Origin: Candidatus Krumholzibacteriota bacterium
GTDB taxonomy: Bacteria; Krumholzibacteriota; Krumholzibacteriia; Krumholzibacteriales; Krumholzibacteriaceae
Direction of reading: 5' to 3'
Assembly (NCBI GenBank): GCA_030672805.1
Contig: DAOVFR010000070.1
Location: 1-9,864, forward strand
DNA: 9,864 bases
A program made the translations under genes and the position numbers. This document shows positions 1 through 5,765 of this stretch, one piece after another. The notes under the pieces were generated by a model. That model saw only the letters and a list, made by a program, of their open reading frames with translations. It had not been told where the DNA came from and made no database searches. Numbering within the stretch: the first letter of the stretch is position 1; every line of letters starts with the position of its first letter.

Positions 1-133
1 TAATCCTGGATTACCCTTGCCTTTTTCGTTCAGTAATTATTATGTGCATCCTTCTTACTTAAATACTTGGGAATTTGTAAAACAAGGCAGTCCACATAGT
101 GGAGACTTTATAAAATACAAATGAAATATATAT
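1..133. other. AT-rich stretch with no recognisable gene
   Basis: No reading frame with a plausible start, ribosome binding site and protein-like translation is visible on either strand. The stretch is AT-rich like the toxin-antitoxin module that follows, and unlike the GC-rich DNA after position 1024. It contains a nested stem-loop (listed separately). If the downstream attC-like site is real, this is the distal part of a preceding, gene-less or cut-off cassette. That is inference. Confidence 0.5.
73..122. repeat. Nested stem-loop, function unknown
   Basis: An outer 7-bp perfect arm pair, ATTTGTA (73-79) with TACAAAT (116-122), encloses an inner hairpin TCCAC-ATA-GTGGA (91-103). AG (89-90) and CT (106-107) can extend the inner stem across a two-base bulge. 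No T-tract follows directly, so it is not a standard terminator. It has no GTT end box, so it is not another attC site. AT-rich DNA gives chance palindromes easily, so the function is open. Confidence 0.35.
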
Positions 134-265
134 TTATAACAAATGCATTAACCTGACCGCAGGGCGCTGGCGTGATTTTGATATTTTGAGCGTTGCCTCA
201 TGTGATAGCGAATATTGATGTTCTGTGCGATAAATACTGCGGCAAGTTATGCAAAACAGTTAGAC
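134..265 (+). other. attC-like integron recombination site
   Basis: The stretch folds end to end in the order expected of an attC site. Outer box TTATAAC (134-140) pairs through TAAC with GTTA of the end box GTTAGAC (259-265), which fits the RYYYAAC...GTTRRRY layout at its conserved AAC/GTT. Unpaired spacers follow (141-144 and 253-258). The L boxes GCATTAAC (145-152) and GTTATGC (246-252) pair over 7 bp and leave one bulged T (149), like the extrahelical base of known attC sites. After a small internal loop, CCGCAG (157-162) pairs perfectly with CTGCGG (237-242), closing a variable terminal region. The 132-bp length is within the known attC range and close to Vibrio-type repeats. Chance pairing in AT-rich DNA is the main alternative. 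Confidence 0.55.
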
Positions 266-278
266 AGATTTATAGGGC

Positions 279-307
279 TTGACAAAAAACTGCAGCATAC
301 GTATAAT
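279..307 (+). promoter_or_regulatory. Consensus sigma70 promoter of the toxin-antitoxin module
   Basis: A perfect -35 box TTGACA (279-284) and a perfect -10 box TATAAT (302-307) are separated by exactly 17 bases. Transcription would start near 314, about 30 bases before the antitoxin ATG. It lies immediately after the attC-like site. Such a self-contained promoter is typical of toxin-antitoxin cassettes, whereas most integron cassettes lack one. Confidence 0.85.
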
Positions 308-333
308 TATTTATAGTTATGTACGTCATGCTG
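293..333. promoter_or_regulatory. Imperfect inverted repeat over the -10 box, probable operator
   Basis: CAGCATACGTA (293-303) is mirrored by TACGTcATGCTG (322-333), with one extra base in the right arm. The left arm runs into the -10 box and the right arm ends at the Shine-Dalgarno. Binding here would block transcription. RHH antitoxins and toxin-antitoxin complexes usually repress their own promoter at such repeats. The repeat is seen; the binding is inferred. Confidence 0.5.
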
Positions 334-344
334 GAGGTGCTGAA

Positions 345-587
345 ATGAATACTAAGTTAACACTGAGGATGGAAGAAAAGCTGATCGACAAAGCTAAGTC
401 TTATGCAAAAAGATCGGGAAAGTCCGTATCTCAACTTGTTGCTGACTTCTTCTCGGTTCTAGAAACAACCCATAAAGGAAAAACAGATGAACTGTCTCCG
501 AAAGTGCGTTCATTGAAGGGTGTTTTGAGGGGTTCTTCTGTCACTGGCAAGGGTTATAAAAAACACCTCGAGGAAAAATATCTATGA
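345..587 (+). CDS. Antitoxin, ribbon-helix-helix type (DUF6364-like)
   Basis: An 80-residue protein, the likely antidote to the PIN toxin that follows. The N-terminus (about residues 3-35, TKLTLRMEEKLIDKAKSYAK and on) has the beta strand plus two amphipathic helices of RHH DNA-binding dimers. The C-terminal tail, rich in K and E and ending YKKHLEEKYL, matches the toxin-binding end of DUF6364-type antitoxins. I chose the ATG at 345 because GGAGG (333-337) sits seven bases upstream. The longer frame starting with TTG at 279 begins inside the -35 box and cannot be translated from this promoter. The last codons overlap the toxin start (ATGA), which implies translational coupling. As is usual for the class, it should bind its own operator. 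Function is inferred from family and context. Confidence 0.85.
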   Translation: MNTKLTLRMEEKLIDKAKSYAKRSGKSVSQLVADFFSVLETTHKGKTDELSPKVRSLKGVLRGSSVTGKGYKKHLEEKYL

Positions 588-1006
588 AAGTAGTTTTCGA
601 TACCGATGTGACCCTGGATTTACTTCTTGATCGAAAACCATTCTCAGATACTGTTGCTTTACTCTTTTCGAAGGCAGAGAAGGGTGAATTTGAAGGATTT
701 CTCTGTGCAACCACCATCACAACCATTCATTATCTTGCATCGAAAATCCTTGGTGCCCGAAAAGCTAGAACTTCCATTAAAAAACTAATATCGTTTATGA
801 AAGTTGCGATGGTTGATCAAAAGGTGCTTCAGGCAGCACTTGACGGAAAAGGTCGTGATTTTGAGGACGAAGTGATCTCACAAGCAGCTTTATACATCGG
901 GGCAAAAGTCATAGTAACTAGAAACATCAAAGATTTTAAAAGCTCAGAAGTTCCAGCATATTTACCAAATGAATTTTTGAAAATATTGTCGGCTAAGGGT
1001 AAATAA
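584..1006 (+). CDS. PIN-domain toxin, probable ribonuclease (VapC-like, PIN_3 group)
   Basis: A 140-residue single-domain PIN protein, predicted to be a Mg-dependent endoribonuclease neutralised by the upstream antitoxin. Visible motifs are the N-terminal FDTDVTLDLLLD (D6, D8, D12), the central DFEDEVISQAA (D92, E94, D95) and VTRNIKDFKSS near the C-terminus (T112, N114, D117). Together they form the usual acidic pocket of the PIN_3 group. Two details stand out: the usual DTNV reads DTDV here, and no acidic residue lies in the second-motif region (residues 41-52, ATTITTIHYLA), where that group also often lacks one. It is translationally coupled to the antitoxin by a 4-base overlap. Ten bases after its stop is the inverse of the attC end box. 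The target RNA cannot be read from the sequence. Confidence 0.87.
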   Translation: MKVVFDTDVTLDLLLDRKPFSDTVALLFSKAEKGEFEGFLCATTITTIHYLASKILGARKARTSIKKLISFMKVAMVDQKVLQAALDGKGRDFEDEVISQAALYIGAKVIVTRNIKDFKSSEVPAYLPNEFLKILSAKGK

Positions 1007-1014
1007 TAATAGCA

Positions 1015-1023
1015 CTGTCTAAC
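1015..1023 (+). repeat. Inverse copy of the attC end box, possible start of a truncated attC
   Basis: CTGTCTAAC is the exact reverse complement of GTTAGACAG at 259-267, a 9-bp inverted repeat that brackets the toxin-antitoxin pair. GTCTAAC fits the RYYYAAC box that opens an attC site and lies just after the last gene, where a cassette's own attC should begin. No GTTRRRY partner is found in the next 150 bases, so the site would be broken or lost. The change from AT-rich to GC-rich DNA happens at this point. Confidence 0.45.
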
Positions 1024-1056
1024 CATCTTGCAGCAGACGGCTTTCCCTGTCACAGC

Positions 1057-1120
1057 CCTTGCTAGGGCAAGGCACGCGCCAGGATAGTCCGCAGCTGAAG
1101 CGAGATTGATGGCGCGGACT
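1057..1120. repeat. Two short perfect stem-loops at the junction with GC-rich DNA
   Basis: CCTTGC (1057-1062) pairs with GCAAGG (1067-1072) across a 4-base loop, and AGTCCGC (1086-1092) pairs with GCGGACT (1114-1120) across 21 bases. Neither is followed by a T-tract. The second cannot be fully coding, because stops cut the frame before 1110. The stretch from 1024 to 1109 has no gene I can recognise. It may hold a damaged attC arm or scar sequence. Confidence 0.3.
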
Positions 1121-1526
1121 TCTTCGCGACGGGCATTATGCCGACTTCGTGGCGGTCGCCGGGGGAGGATATTACAGTCTGGGTTTGAAAAGCCCATCTG
1201 CAACCGACGTCGAGGAACCAGATCCTGGCAATGCGCCCAACTCCGCGACTCTCGCAATACTCTCCCTAGCGCCCAACCCGTTCAATCCTCCCACGGAGGT
1301 TGCTTTCGAGGTAAGAAGGTCGGGTTACGTGACCATGGAAATCTATAACGTGAGCGGGAGGTGCATACTGACGATGCCTCTTGGCGTTTTGGCACCCGGG
1401 CTGCATAGGACCCGATGGGACGGGTGTAATGCGAATGGGGGCAACGTGGGGTCGGGATTGTACTTTATTCGTCTGCGCGGTACCGACGTGGAGACTCGGG
1501 CGGTGAAAGCCGTTCTGGTCCGCTGA
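1110..1526 (+). pseudogene. C-terminal remnant of an RCC1-repeat / FlgD-Ig secreted protein
   Basis: The frame opens after a stop at 1107-1109 and has no convincing start. A GTG at 1149 exists but has no Shine-Dalgarno and falls inside a domain. The first part (DFVAVAGGGYYSLGLKS, from 1143) matches one half of an RCC1-type beta-propeller repeat (vaVAGGxxHSLGLK). A short linker follows, then a complete FlgD-Ig / type IX-like C-terminal domain: LAPNPFNPPTEVAFEV, VTMEIYNVSGRCI, WDGCNANGGNVGSGLYFIRL and a final KAVLVR. Intact members are long extracellular proteins with several RCC1 repeats. Here the signal peptide and nearly all repeats are missing. The break lies just downstream of the AT-rich toxin-antitoxin block, so insertion or deletion there is a likely cause. 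A short functional gene cannot be excluded but seems unlikely. Confidence 0.7.
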
Positions 1527-1609
1527 GCTGTTCTGACCGGCGTGCGTCTATTCAGGATTATGATCCCGGATGATTTCATGATAAGATTACGCCAAGCAAA
1601 GGGGGGTAG

Positions 1610-2074
1610 ATGTCCAATAACACCGAGCAGCTGATCGGATACTGCGGGTTGTACTGTGGTGATTGTTTCGTGCACAGCGGCGTGATCGCTGATCTGTCCA
1701 GGGATCTCCGTAAGGAACTGCGCAGCGCGCGATTTGACAGGACAGCGGAAGCTCTCGCGGAAGTGCCTATGTTCAGGGTGTTCGGGAGCTACTCCGAGTG
1801 CTACGAGGTTCTCGGAGCGATGGTGAAATTCCGTTGCAAACGTGCTTGCAGAGGTGGTGGCGGTAATCCTTACTGCAAGATCAGGAAGTGCTGCCAGCGG
1901 AAGGGATACACCGGATGCTGGGAATGCAGCGACTTCGAAGGGTGTGCCAAACTGGAGGAGCTGAGTGCCGTGCATGGGGCGGCGGGCGTGCGTAATCTGC
2001 GAAGGATCCGGCGCAGCGGAGTCAAGAGCTTCGTGAATGGCAAACGAGACTGGTATGTGAAGGCATCCACATAG
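1610..2074 (+). CDS. DUF3795 cysteine-rich protein
   Basis: A 154-residue cytosolic-looking protein with no signal peptide or membrane segment. The N-terminal GYCGLYCGDC (C12, C16, C19) is the hallmark of DUF3795 proteins. A second cluster follows: C76, C80, C89, C94, C95, then GCWECSDFEGC (C103, C106, C112). The spacing suggests metal binding (zinc or iron-sulfur), but the family has no established function and I do not assign one. A purine-rich AGGGGGG ends three bases before the ATG, close but workable. It stands alone between the RCC1 remnant and the aminotransferase, and its stop is 93 bases from the next start. Family call is firm; role unknown. Confidence 0.8.
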   Translation: MSNNTEQLIGYCGLYCGDCFVHSGVIADLSRDLRKELRSARFDRTAEALAEVPMFRVFGSYSECYEVLGAMVKFRCKRACRGGGGNPYCKIRKCCQRKGYTGCWECSDFEGCAKLEELSAVHGAAGVRNLRRIRRSGVKSFVNGKRDWYVKAST

Positions 2075-2101
2075 GACAGCGACACCATAATAATATAGAT
2101 A

Positions 2102-2130
2102 TTGCTGAAATTTTTAGATTTTGCTATTTT
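2102..2130 (+). promoter_or_regulatory. Possible weak promoter before the aminotransferase
   Basis: TTGCTG (2102-2107) and TATTTT (2125-2130) are spaced 17 bases apart in a locally AT-rich leader of an otherwise GC-rich region. The matches to consensus are only 3/6 and 4/6, so this is a candidate based mostly on position and composition. Confidence 0.3.
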
Positions 2131-2167
2131 GTTGCCACGGCTATCAATAATCCACCAAGGAGGAAAC

Positions 2168-3319
2168 ATGCTTGCTGAAAGGATGAAAAGGCTGGGTACG
2201 GAGACCGCGTTCGAGGTCCTGGCCCGGGCCAAGGCCATGGAGGCAGAGGGACGCGACATTGTACATCTCGAGATCGGCGAACCGGATTTCGACACTCCGT
2301 CGAATATTATCGATGCCACGGTAAAGGCGCTCCGTGCCGGGTATACCCATTACGGACCATCCGCCGGCCTTCCCGATACGAAGAAGGTTTTTTCTGAATT
2401 CCTCGCGAGGGACCGCGGGGTCGAGGTGAAGCCGGAGAATATCGTTGTGACACCGGGTGCAAAGCCGATCCTTTTCTTCTCGATCCTGGCGCTTGTCGAC
2501 GAGGGGGACGAGGTAATCTATCCGAATCCCGGGTTCCCCATATACGAATCGGTGATAAACTTCGTAGGCGCCAAGCCGGTGCCCATTCCACTGAGGGAGG
2601 AGAGGGCGTTCTCTTTCGATCTCGATGAGATGAAAGGGCTCGTCAACGATAAGACGAAGCTGATCATCGTGAACTCTCCCCAGAATCCGACCGGCGGCGT
2701 GCTGACACCGGAGGATATGAAGGGTATCGCGGAACTTGCCGTCAAGCATGATGCATGGATCCTCAGCGATGAGATCTACAGCAAGGTTATTTACGAGGGC
2801 AAGCATGTCAGCATGTACGATTATCCCGAGGCGATGGACCGGACTATCCTCCTCGAAGGGCATTCGAAGACGTACGCGATGACGGGCTGGAGACTTGGAT
2901 TCGCCGCGATGCCGGTTCCCCTCGCCGAGCAGATTTCAAAGCTGCAGACGAATAGCACCTCGTGCACGTGCAGCTTCACTCAGATGGCGGGAATCGAGGC
3001 CCTTACCGGACCCCAGGATGATTCGAGGAAGATGGTTGCGGAGTTCAAGGTGCGCAGGGACCTGATCGTCGACGGGCTCAACGAGATTCCGGGCTTCAAA
3101 TGTCTCCGTCCTAAGGGAGCGTTCTACGTATTCCCCAATATCACGGAGATCGGGATGAAATCCAAGGAGCTGGAAGACCATCTGCTCGAGAAGGCGGGCG
3201 TCGCCGGACTCAGCGGTACGAGCTTCGGGGAATACGGTGAAGGGTACCTGAGGTTCTCCTACGCGAATTCCCAGGAAAATATCAGGAAGGCCCTCGCCAA
3301 GATTAAGGAAGTTCTGTAA
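2168..3319 (+). CDS. PLP-dependent aminotransferase, class I (aspartate aminotransferase family)
   Basis: A 383-residue fold-type I aminotransferase that moves an amino group between an amino acid and a 2-oxoacid. The start ATG is fixed by AAGGAGGA (2157-2164) just upstream; a longer TTG start at 2102 lies in the presumed promoter. Visible landmarks are the N-terminal GEPDFDTP, NSPQNPTGG (N173), SDEIYSK (D201, which pairs with the pyridine nitrogen), GHSKTYAMTGWRLGF with the Schiff-base lysine K234, and YLRFSYA with R362, which binds the substrate carboxylate. Length and residue spacing resemble the thermophile-type (I-gamma) aspartate aminotransferases. These motifs do not fix the substrate; aspartate, alanine or aromatic amino acids are all possible. 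The next gene is arcC, separated by a terminator-like hairpin. Confidence 0.9.
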   Translation: MLAERMKRLGTETAFEVLARAKAMEAEGRDIVHLEIGEPDFDTPSNIIDATVKALRAGYTHYGPSAGLPDTKKVFSEFLARDRGVEVKPENIVVTPGAKPILFFSILALVDEGDEVIYPNPGFPIYESVINFVGAKPVPIPLREERAFSFDLDEMKGLVNDKTKLIIVNSPQNPTGGVLTPEDMKGIAELAVKHDAWILSDEIYSKVIYEGKHVSMYDYPEAMDRTILLEGHSKTYAMTGWRLGFAAMPVPLAEQISKLQTNSTSCTCSFTQMAGIEALTGPQDDSRKMVAEFKVRRDLIVDGLNEIPGFKCLRPKGAFYVFPNITEIGMKSKELEDHLLEKAGVAGLSGTSFGEYGEGYLRFSYANSQENIRKALAKIKEVL

Positions 3320-3340
3320 CACGGGAGTGATCATTGATAT

Positions 3341-3382
3341 CCCCTGGTGAGGGCGGAGCCTTCACCGGGGGAACCTTTTTTT
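3341..3382 (+). terminator. 14-bp hairpin with T7 tract abutting the arcC start codon
   Basis: CCCCTGGTGAGGGC (3341-3354) pairs along its whole length with GCCTTCACCGGGGG (3358-3371), with two G-T wobbles and a GGA loop. Four bases later comes a run of seven T (3376-3382), and the very next base is the A of the arcC ATG. The hairpin starts 21 bases after the aminotransferase stop, so it can end that transcript. The 3' arm also contains the only Shine-Dalgarno-like GGGGGA for arcC, so folding would hide it. The four-base gap before the T run weakens it as a simple terminator. Confidence 0.75.
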
Positions 3383-4339
3383 ATGGAAGAACGTAACACG
3401 CAGGGACTGGACGTCATAGCGCTCGGTGGAAACGCGATCATACCGGCGGGCGGCACGGGAAAGATCGAAGAGCAGCGAAGCCTGACCGCAGCGACGATGG
3501 GCCAGGTTGCCGACCTCATCGCCTCGGGCAGGAGAGCGCTGCTGACCCACGGTAACGGTCCCATCGTCGGCAATATCATGGAACGGAACGAGGCTATCAA
3601 GAACAGGATAGCGCCCATGCCGCTCGATGTCTGCGGCGCAGACTCCCAGGGCGGGATCGGCTACATGATCCAGCAGGCACTGAAGAACGAGCTCCACTCA
3701 AGGAGCATTCAGAAGCAGGTCGTTTCCCTCGTTTCGCAGGTCGTCGTCGCGGCGGACGACGAGGCCTTCGATCACCCGACCAAACCGATCGGTCCCTTCT
3801 ACACGAACGAGAAAGCCCGTGAGCTGGAGTGTGAAAAGAACTGGAAGATGGTCAATGATGCCGACCGCGGTTTCAGGCGTGTCGTCCCCAGTCCGCAGCC
3901 CCTCAAGATCGTCGAGGCCGGCGTCATCCTGACTCTGCTCGACTCCGGTGTCGTCGTCATAGCGGTGGGCGGCGGCGGGATTCCGGTTCTCGAGGTGGAT
4001 GAAAAGCTGGCTGGTGTCGAGGCCGTGATCGATAAGGACAGGGCCGCCGCGGTACTTGCCGTGAACACCGGTGCCGACCGTCTTATCATCCTGACGAATG
4101 TTGCCGAGGTATATACCGGGTTCGGCACGCCGGACAGGAAAGCGCTCCGGCGGGTGACGCTTCAGGAGATCGAAGCTTTGCATTATTCAGGTGAGTTTCC
4201 TCCTGGGAGCATGGGGCCGAAGATCGAGGCAGCCATGGATTTCATCAGATCGGGAGGCAGGGAAGTGATCATCTCGCACGCGGAGATGCTGCTCGATGCC
4301 TGCAAGGGAAGTGCTGGAACGCATATCGTGCCCGGCTGA
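3383..4339 (+). CDS. arcC: Carbamate kinase
   Basis: A 318-residue cytosolic enzyme of the amino acid kinase fold. It reversibly makes ATP from carbamoyl phosphate and ADP and is usually the last step of arginine, agmatine or purine/ureide breakdown. Visible family motifs are VIALGGNAI (residues 11-19), LLTHGNGPIVG (53-63), PLDVCGADSQGGIGYMIQQAL, the carbamate-kinase-specific PTKPIGPFY, GFRRVVPSPQP, AVGGGGIPV and the C-terminal GSMGPKIEAA. Length is typical. The ATG at 3383 gives a normal N-terminus; an in-frame GTG at 3347 lies in the left arm of the hairpin. No arginine deiminase or transcarbamylase gene is in the window, so the carbamoyl phosphate source is unknown. The leader suggests controlled expression. 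Confidence 0.95.
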   Translation: MEERNTQGLDVIALGGNAIIPAGGTGKIEEQRSLTAATMGQVADLIASGRRALLTHGNGPIVGNIMERNEAIKNRIAPMPLDVCGADSQGGIGYMIQQALKNELHSRSIQKQVVSLVSQVVVAADDEAFDHPTKPIGPFYTNEKARELECEKNWKMVNDADRGFRRVVPSPQPLKIVEAGVILTLLDSGVVVIAVGGGGIPVLEVDEKLAGVEAVIDKDRAAAVLAVNTGADRLIILTNVAEVYTGFGTPDRKALRRVTLQEIEALHYSGEFPPGSMGPKIEAAMDFIRSGGREVIISHAEMLLDACKGSAGTHIVPG

Positions 4340-4370
4340 TCTATTCAGCCAGCTTCCATCCGATAATCAT

Positions 4371-4399
4371 TGGACATACCGGCGAGCCCCCCATACAAT
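4371..4399 (+). promoter_or_regulatory. Sigma70-type promoter for larA
   Basis: TGGACA (4371-4376, 5/6) and TACAAT (4394-4399, 5/6) are 17 bases apart in the 150-base gap after arcC. Transcription would begin near 4406 and leave an ~85-base leader before the larA start. The arcC stop lies within a short stem (GGCTGA / TCAGCC, 4334-4350) just upstream, which lacks a T-tract. Confidence 0.6.
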
Positions 4400-4412
4400 C
4401 GTTTCGACTCCA

Positions 4413-4469
4413 CTTGAGCAGTTCGAGGTGCTGGCGTTTCAACCACGCTTGAACAGATCGAGGCGCTGC
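4413..4469. repeat. Two 22-bp imperfect direct repeats in the larA leader
   Basis: The copies at 4413-4434 and 4448-4469 agree at 18 of 22 positions and are 35 bases apart, start to start. Both begin CTTGA and share TCGAGG. They sit between the inferred promoter start and the larA start. Because 35 is not a multiple of three, they are not tandem copies in one reading frame. They could be regulator sites, or a remnant of coding sequence (the second reads LEQIEALPG in the larA frame). Confidence 0.5.
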
Positions 4470-4489
4470 CTGGGGTGCGAACGGGAAAG

Positions 4490-5758
4490 ATGAAGGTTTC
4501 ACTGCCATACGATGACGGGGTATACGACCTCGACCTGCAGGGCCGCGAGGATGTTCAGACCATTGGCAGCCGGTTTCCCGAGCCCTGTGCCGAACCGGAA
4601 CGGGCCGTACTGGAGGCGATGGAACGCACCGTCGGAACTCCACCGCTCCGTGAACTCGTCCCGGCGAGGGGCGCAATCGCTGTTCTGGTATCGGACCCTA
4701 CGAGAGGCAGCGGGCGGGGTGTGGTGCTGCCGCGGCTTCTGTCCTGTCTCGAGCAGTACGGGGCGGGCCCCGACCGGGTGACGATCTATATAGCCCTGGG
4801 AATGCACAGGGGTGTTTCCGGCGAGGAGCTGGATATTCATCTCGGGAGCGAGGTGAGGGGGCGTTACGCGGTCGTCCAACACGATGCAACCGCACTTGAG
4901 TCACTCGTGGAGGTGGGCACGACACCTGCCGGAACGGTCTGTCGTTTTAACGGTGATGTTGCACGGGCCGCCCTCGTTATCTGTATCGGGACGGTTTCAT
5001 TTCATTACTTTGCCGGTTTCGGCGGCGCCAGAAAACTGATACTGCCGGGCGTAGCGGGGGAGGAGACAATACTATCGAATCATCGCCTCTCGCTTTGCTC
5101 CGACCCGGGCGATGGGTTGAGCGAAGCGTGCGGACCCGCCATTCTGGATGGAAACCCGGTTCATGTGGACATGCTCGCGGGAGCGAGGCTGATCGCTTCC
5201 CCCGTTCTCGTGATCAATACGGTGTATGACGACGGGGGAAGGCTCGTGTTTATCAATGCGGGCGATCTGGAGAATTCCCATCGCGAAGGGTGTGCCTTTC
5301 TTGTCGAGAATTTCCGTGTGCCCATCGGAAAGCGCTTTCGGACCGTGATAGTATCGGCGGGAGGGTTCCCGAAGGATATCAACCTGCTCCAGAGCCACAA
5401 GGCGATACGGTACGCCTCGAGCGCGCTGTCCGACGGCGGAACGATGATCGCGGTCGCGGCATGCCGGGAAGGAATCGGTTCCCCTTCTTACCGGAATGCC
5501 TTCGAAAGGGGCATTGATCATGTTCCCGACGTTGTGAGGGAGAGATACATGCTGAACTCCCAGACGGCGATGTCCACGCATGAGCTCAACCGCAGGTACA
5601 CGATCTACCTGAAATCGGAACTCGGCGAGGATGACACACGGCGGTGCGGATTCAAAACATTCAATGCCGGCATGTTAAACGAGATACTTGAAGGTATTTC
5701 GAGTAAAGATATCCTGATCATTCAGAACGGATCGAGCTTTCTCCCTGACCCTTGCTAA
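4490..5758 (+). CDS. LarA-family nickel-pincer hydroxyacid racemase/epimerase homologue
   Basis: A 422-residue protein of the LarA superfamily, whose members swap the stereochemistry of 2-hydroxyacids by hydride transfer through a covalently bound nickel-pincer nucleotide. All signature residues of lactate racemase are in place at near-identical numbering: R72 in SDPTR, H106 in IALGMHRG, H172 and the cofactor-linking K182 in HYFAGFGGARK, H198 in SNH, and the LLQSHKA pair matching Q295/K298 of LarA. The protein is therefore probably active. Family members act on lactate, malate, other hydroxyacids or sugar acids, so I give no substrate or gene symbol. Cofactor genes larB, larC and larE are not in the window. 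I chose ATG 4490 because MKVSLPY aligns with the usual N-terminus; GTG 4475 is possible and neither has a strong Shine-Dalgarno. Confidence 0.88.
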   Translation: MKVSLPYDDGVYDLDLQGREDVQTIGSRFPEPCAEPERAVLEAMERTVGTPPLRELVPARGAIAVLVSDPTRGSGRGVVLPRLLSCLEQYGAGPDRVTIYIALGMHRGVSGEELDIHLGSEVRGRYAVVQHDATALESLVEVGTTPAGTVCRFNGDVARAALVICIGTVSFHYFAGFGGARKLILPGVAGEETILSNHRLSLCSDPGDGLSEACGPAILDGNPVHVDMLAGARLIASPVLVINTVYDDGGRLVFINAGDLENSHREGCAFLVENFRVPIGKRFRTVIVSAGGFPKDINLLQSHKAIRYASSALSDGGTMIAVAACREGIGSPSYRNAFERGIDHVPDVVRERYMLNSQTAMSTHELNRRYTIYLKSELGEDDTRRCGFKTFNAGMLNEILEGISSKDILIIQNGSSFLPDPC

Positions 5759-5765
5759 AAATTAC

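Noticed and set aside
17..45. TTGCCT with AT-rich -10-like bases as a promoter
   Set aside because: At 17-base spacing the -10 box is TTATGT, a poor match, and no gene follows.
279..344. Upstream TTG extension of the antitoxin
   Set aside because: The TTG is the start of the -35 box and precedes the transcription start. A good Shine-Dalgarno marks the ATG at 345.
1183..1189. First GTT after the right-hand attC box, tested as its partner
   Set aside because: It lies 160+ bases away, fails GTTRRRY, has no matching L box and falls inside the RCC1/FlgD-Ig coding fragment.
829..1257. Reverse-strand open frame across the toxin end and junction
   Set aside because: It overlaps a clear PIN gene and an RCC1 fragment, and its translation resembles no family I know.
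1343..1975. Long reverse-strand frame opposite the FlgD-Ig fragment and DUF3795 gene
   Set aside because: Both forward products are recognisable families. The reverse frame is a by-product of GC-rich codon use.
4334..4350. GGCTGA/TCAGCC hairpin at the arcC stop as a terminator
   Set aside because: The stem is only 6 bp and no T-tract follows.
4296..4493. Small forward frame across the arcC end and larA leader
   Set aside because: It starts inside arcC in another frame, has no Shine-Dalgarno and shows no protein-like features.
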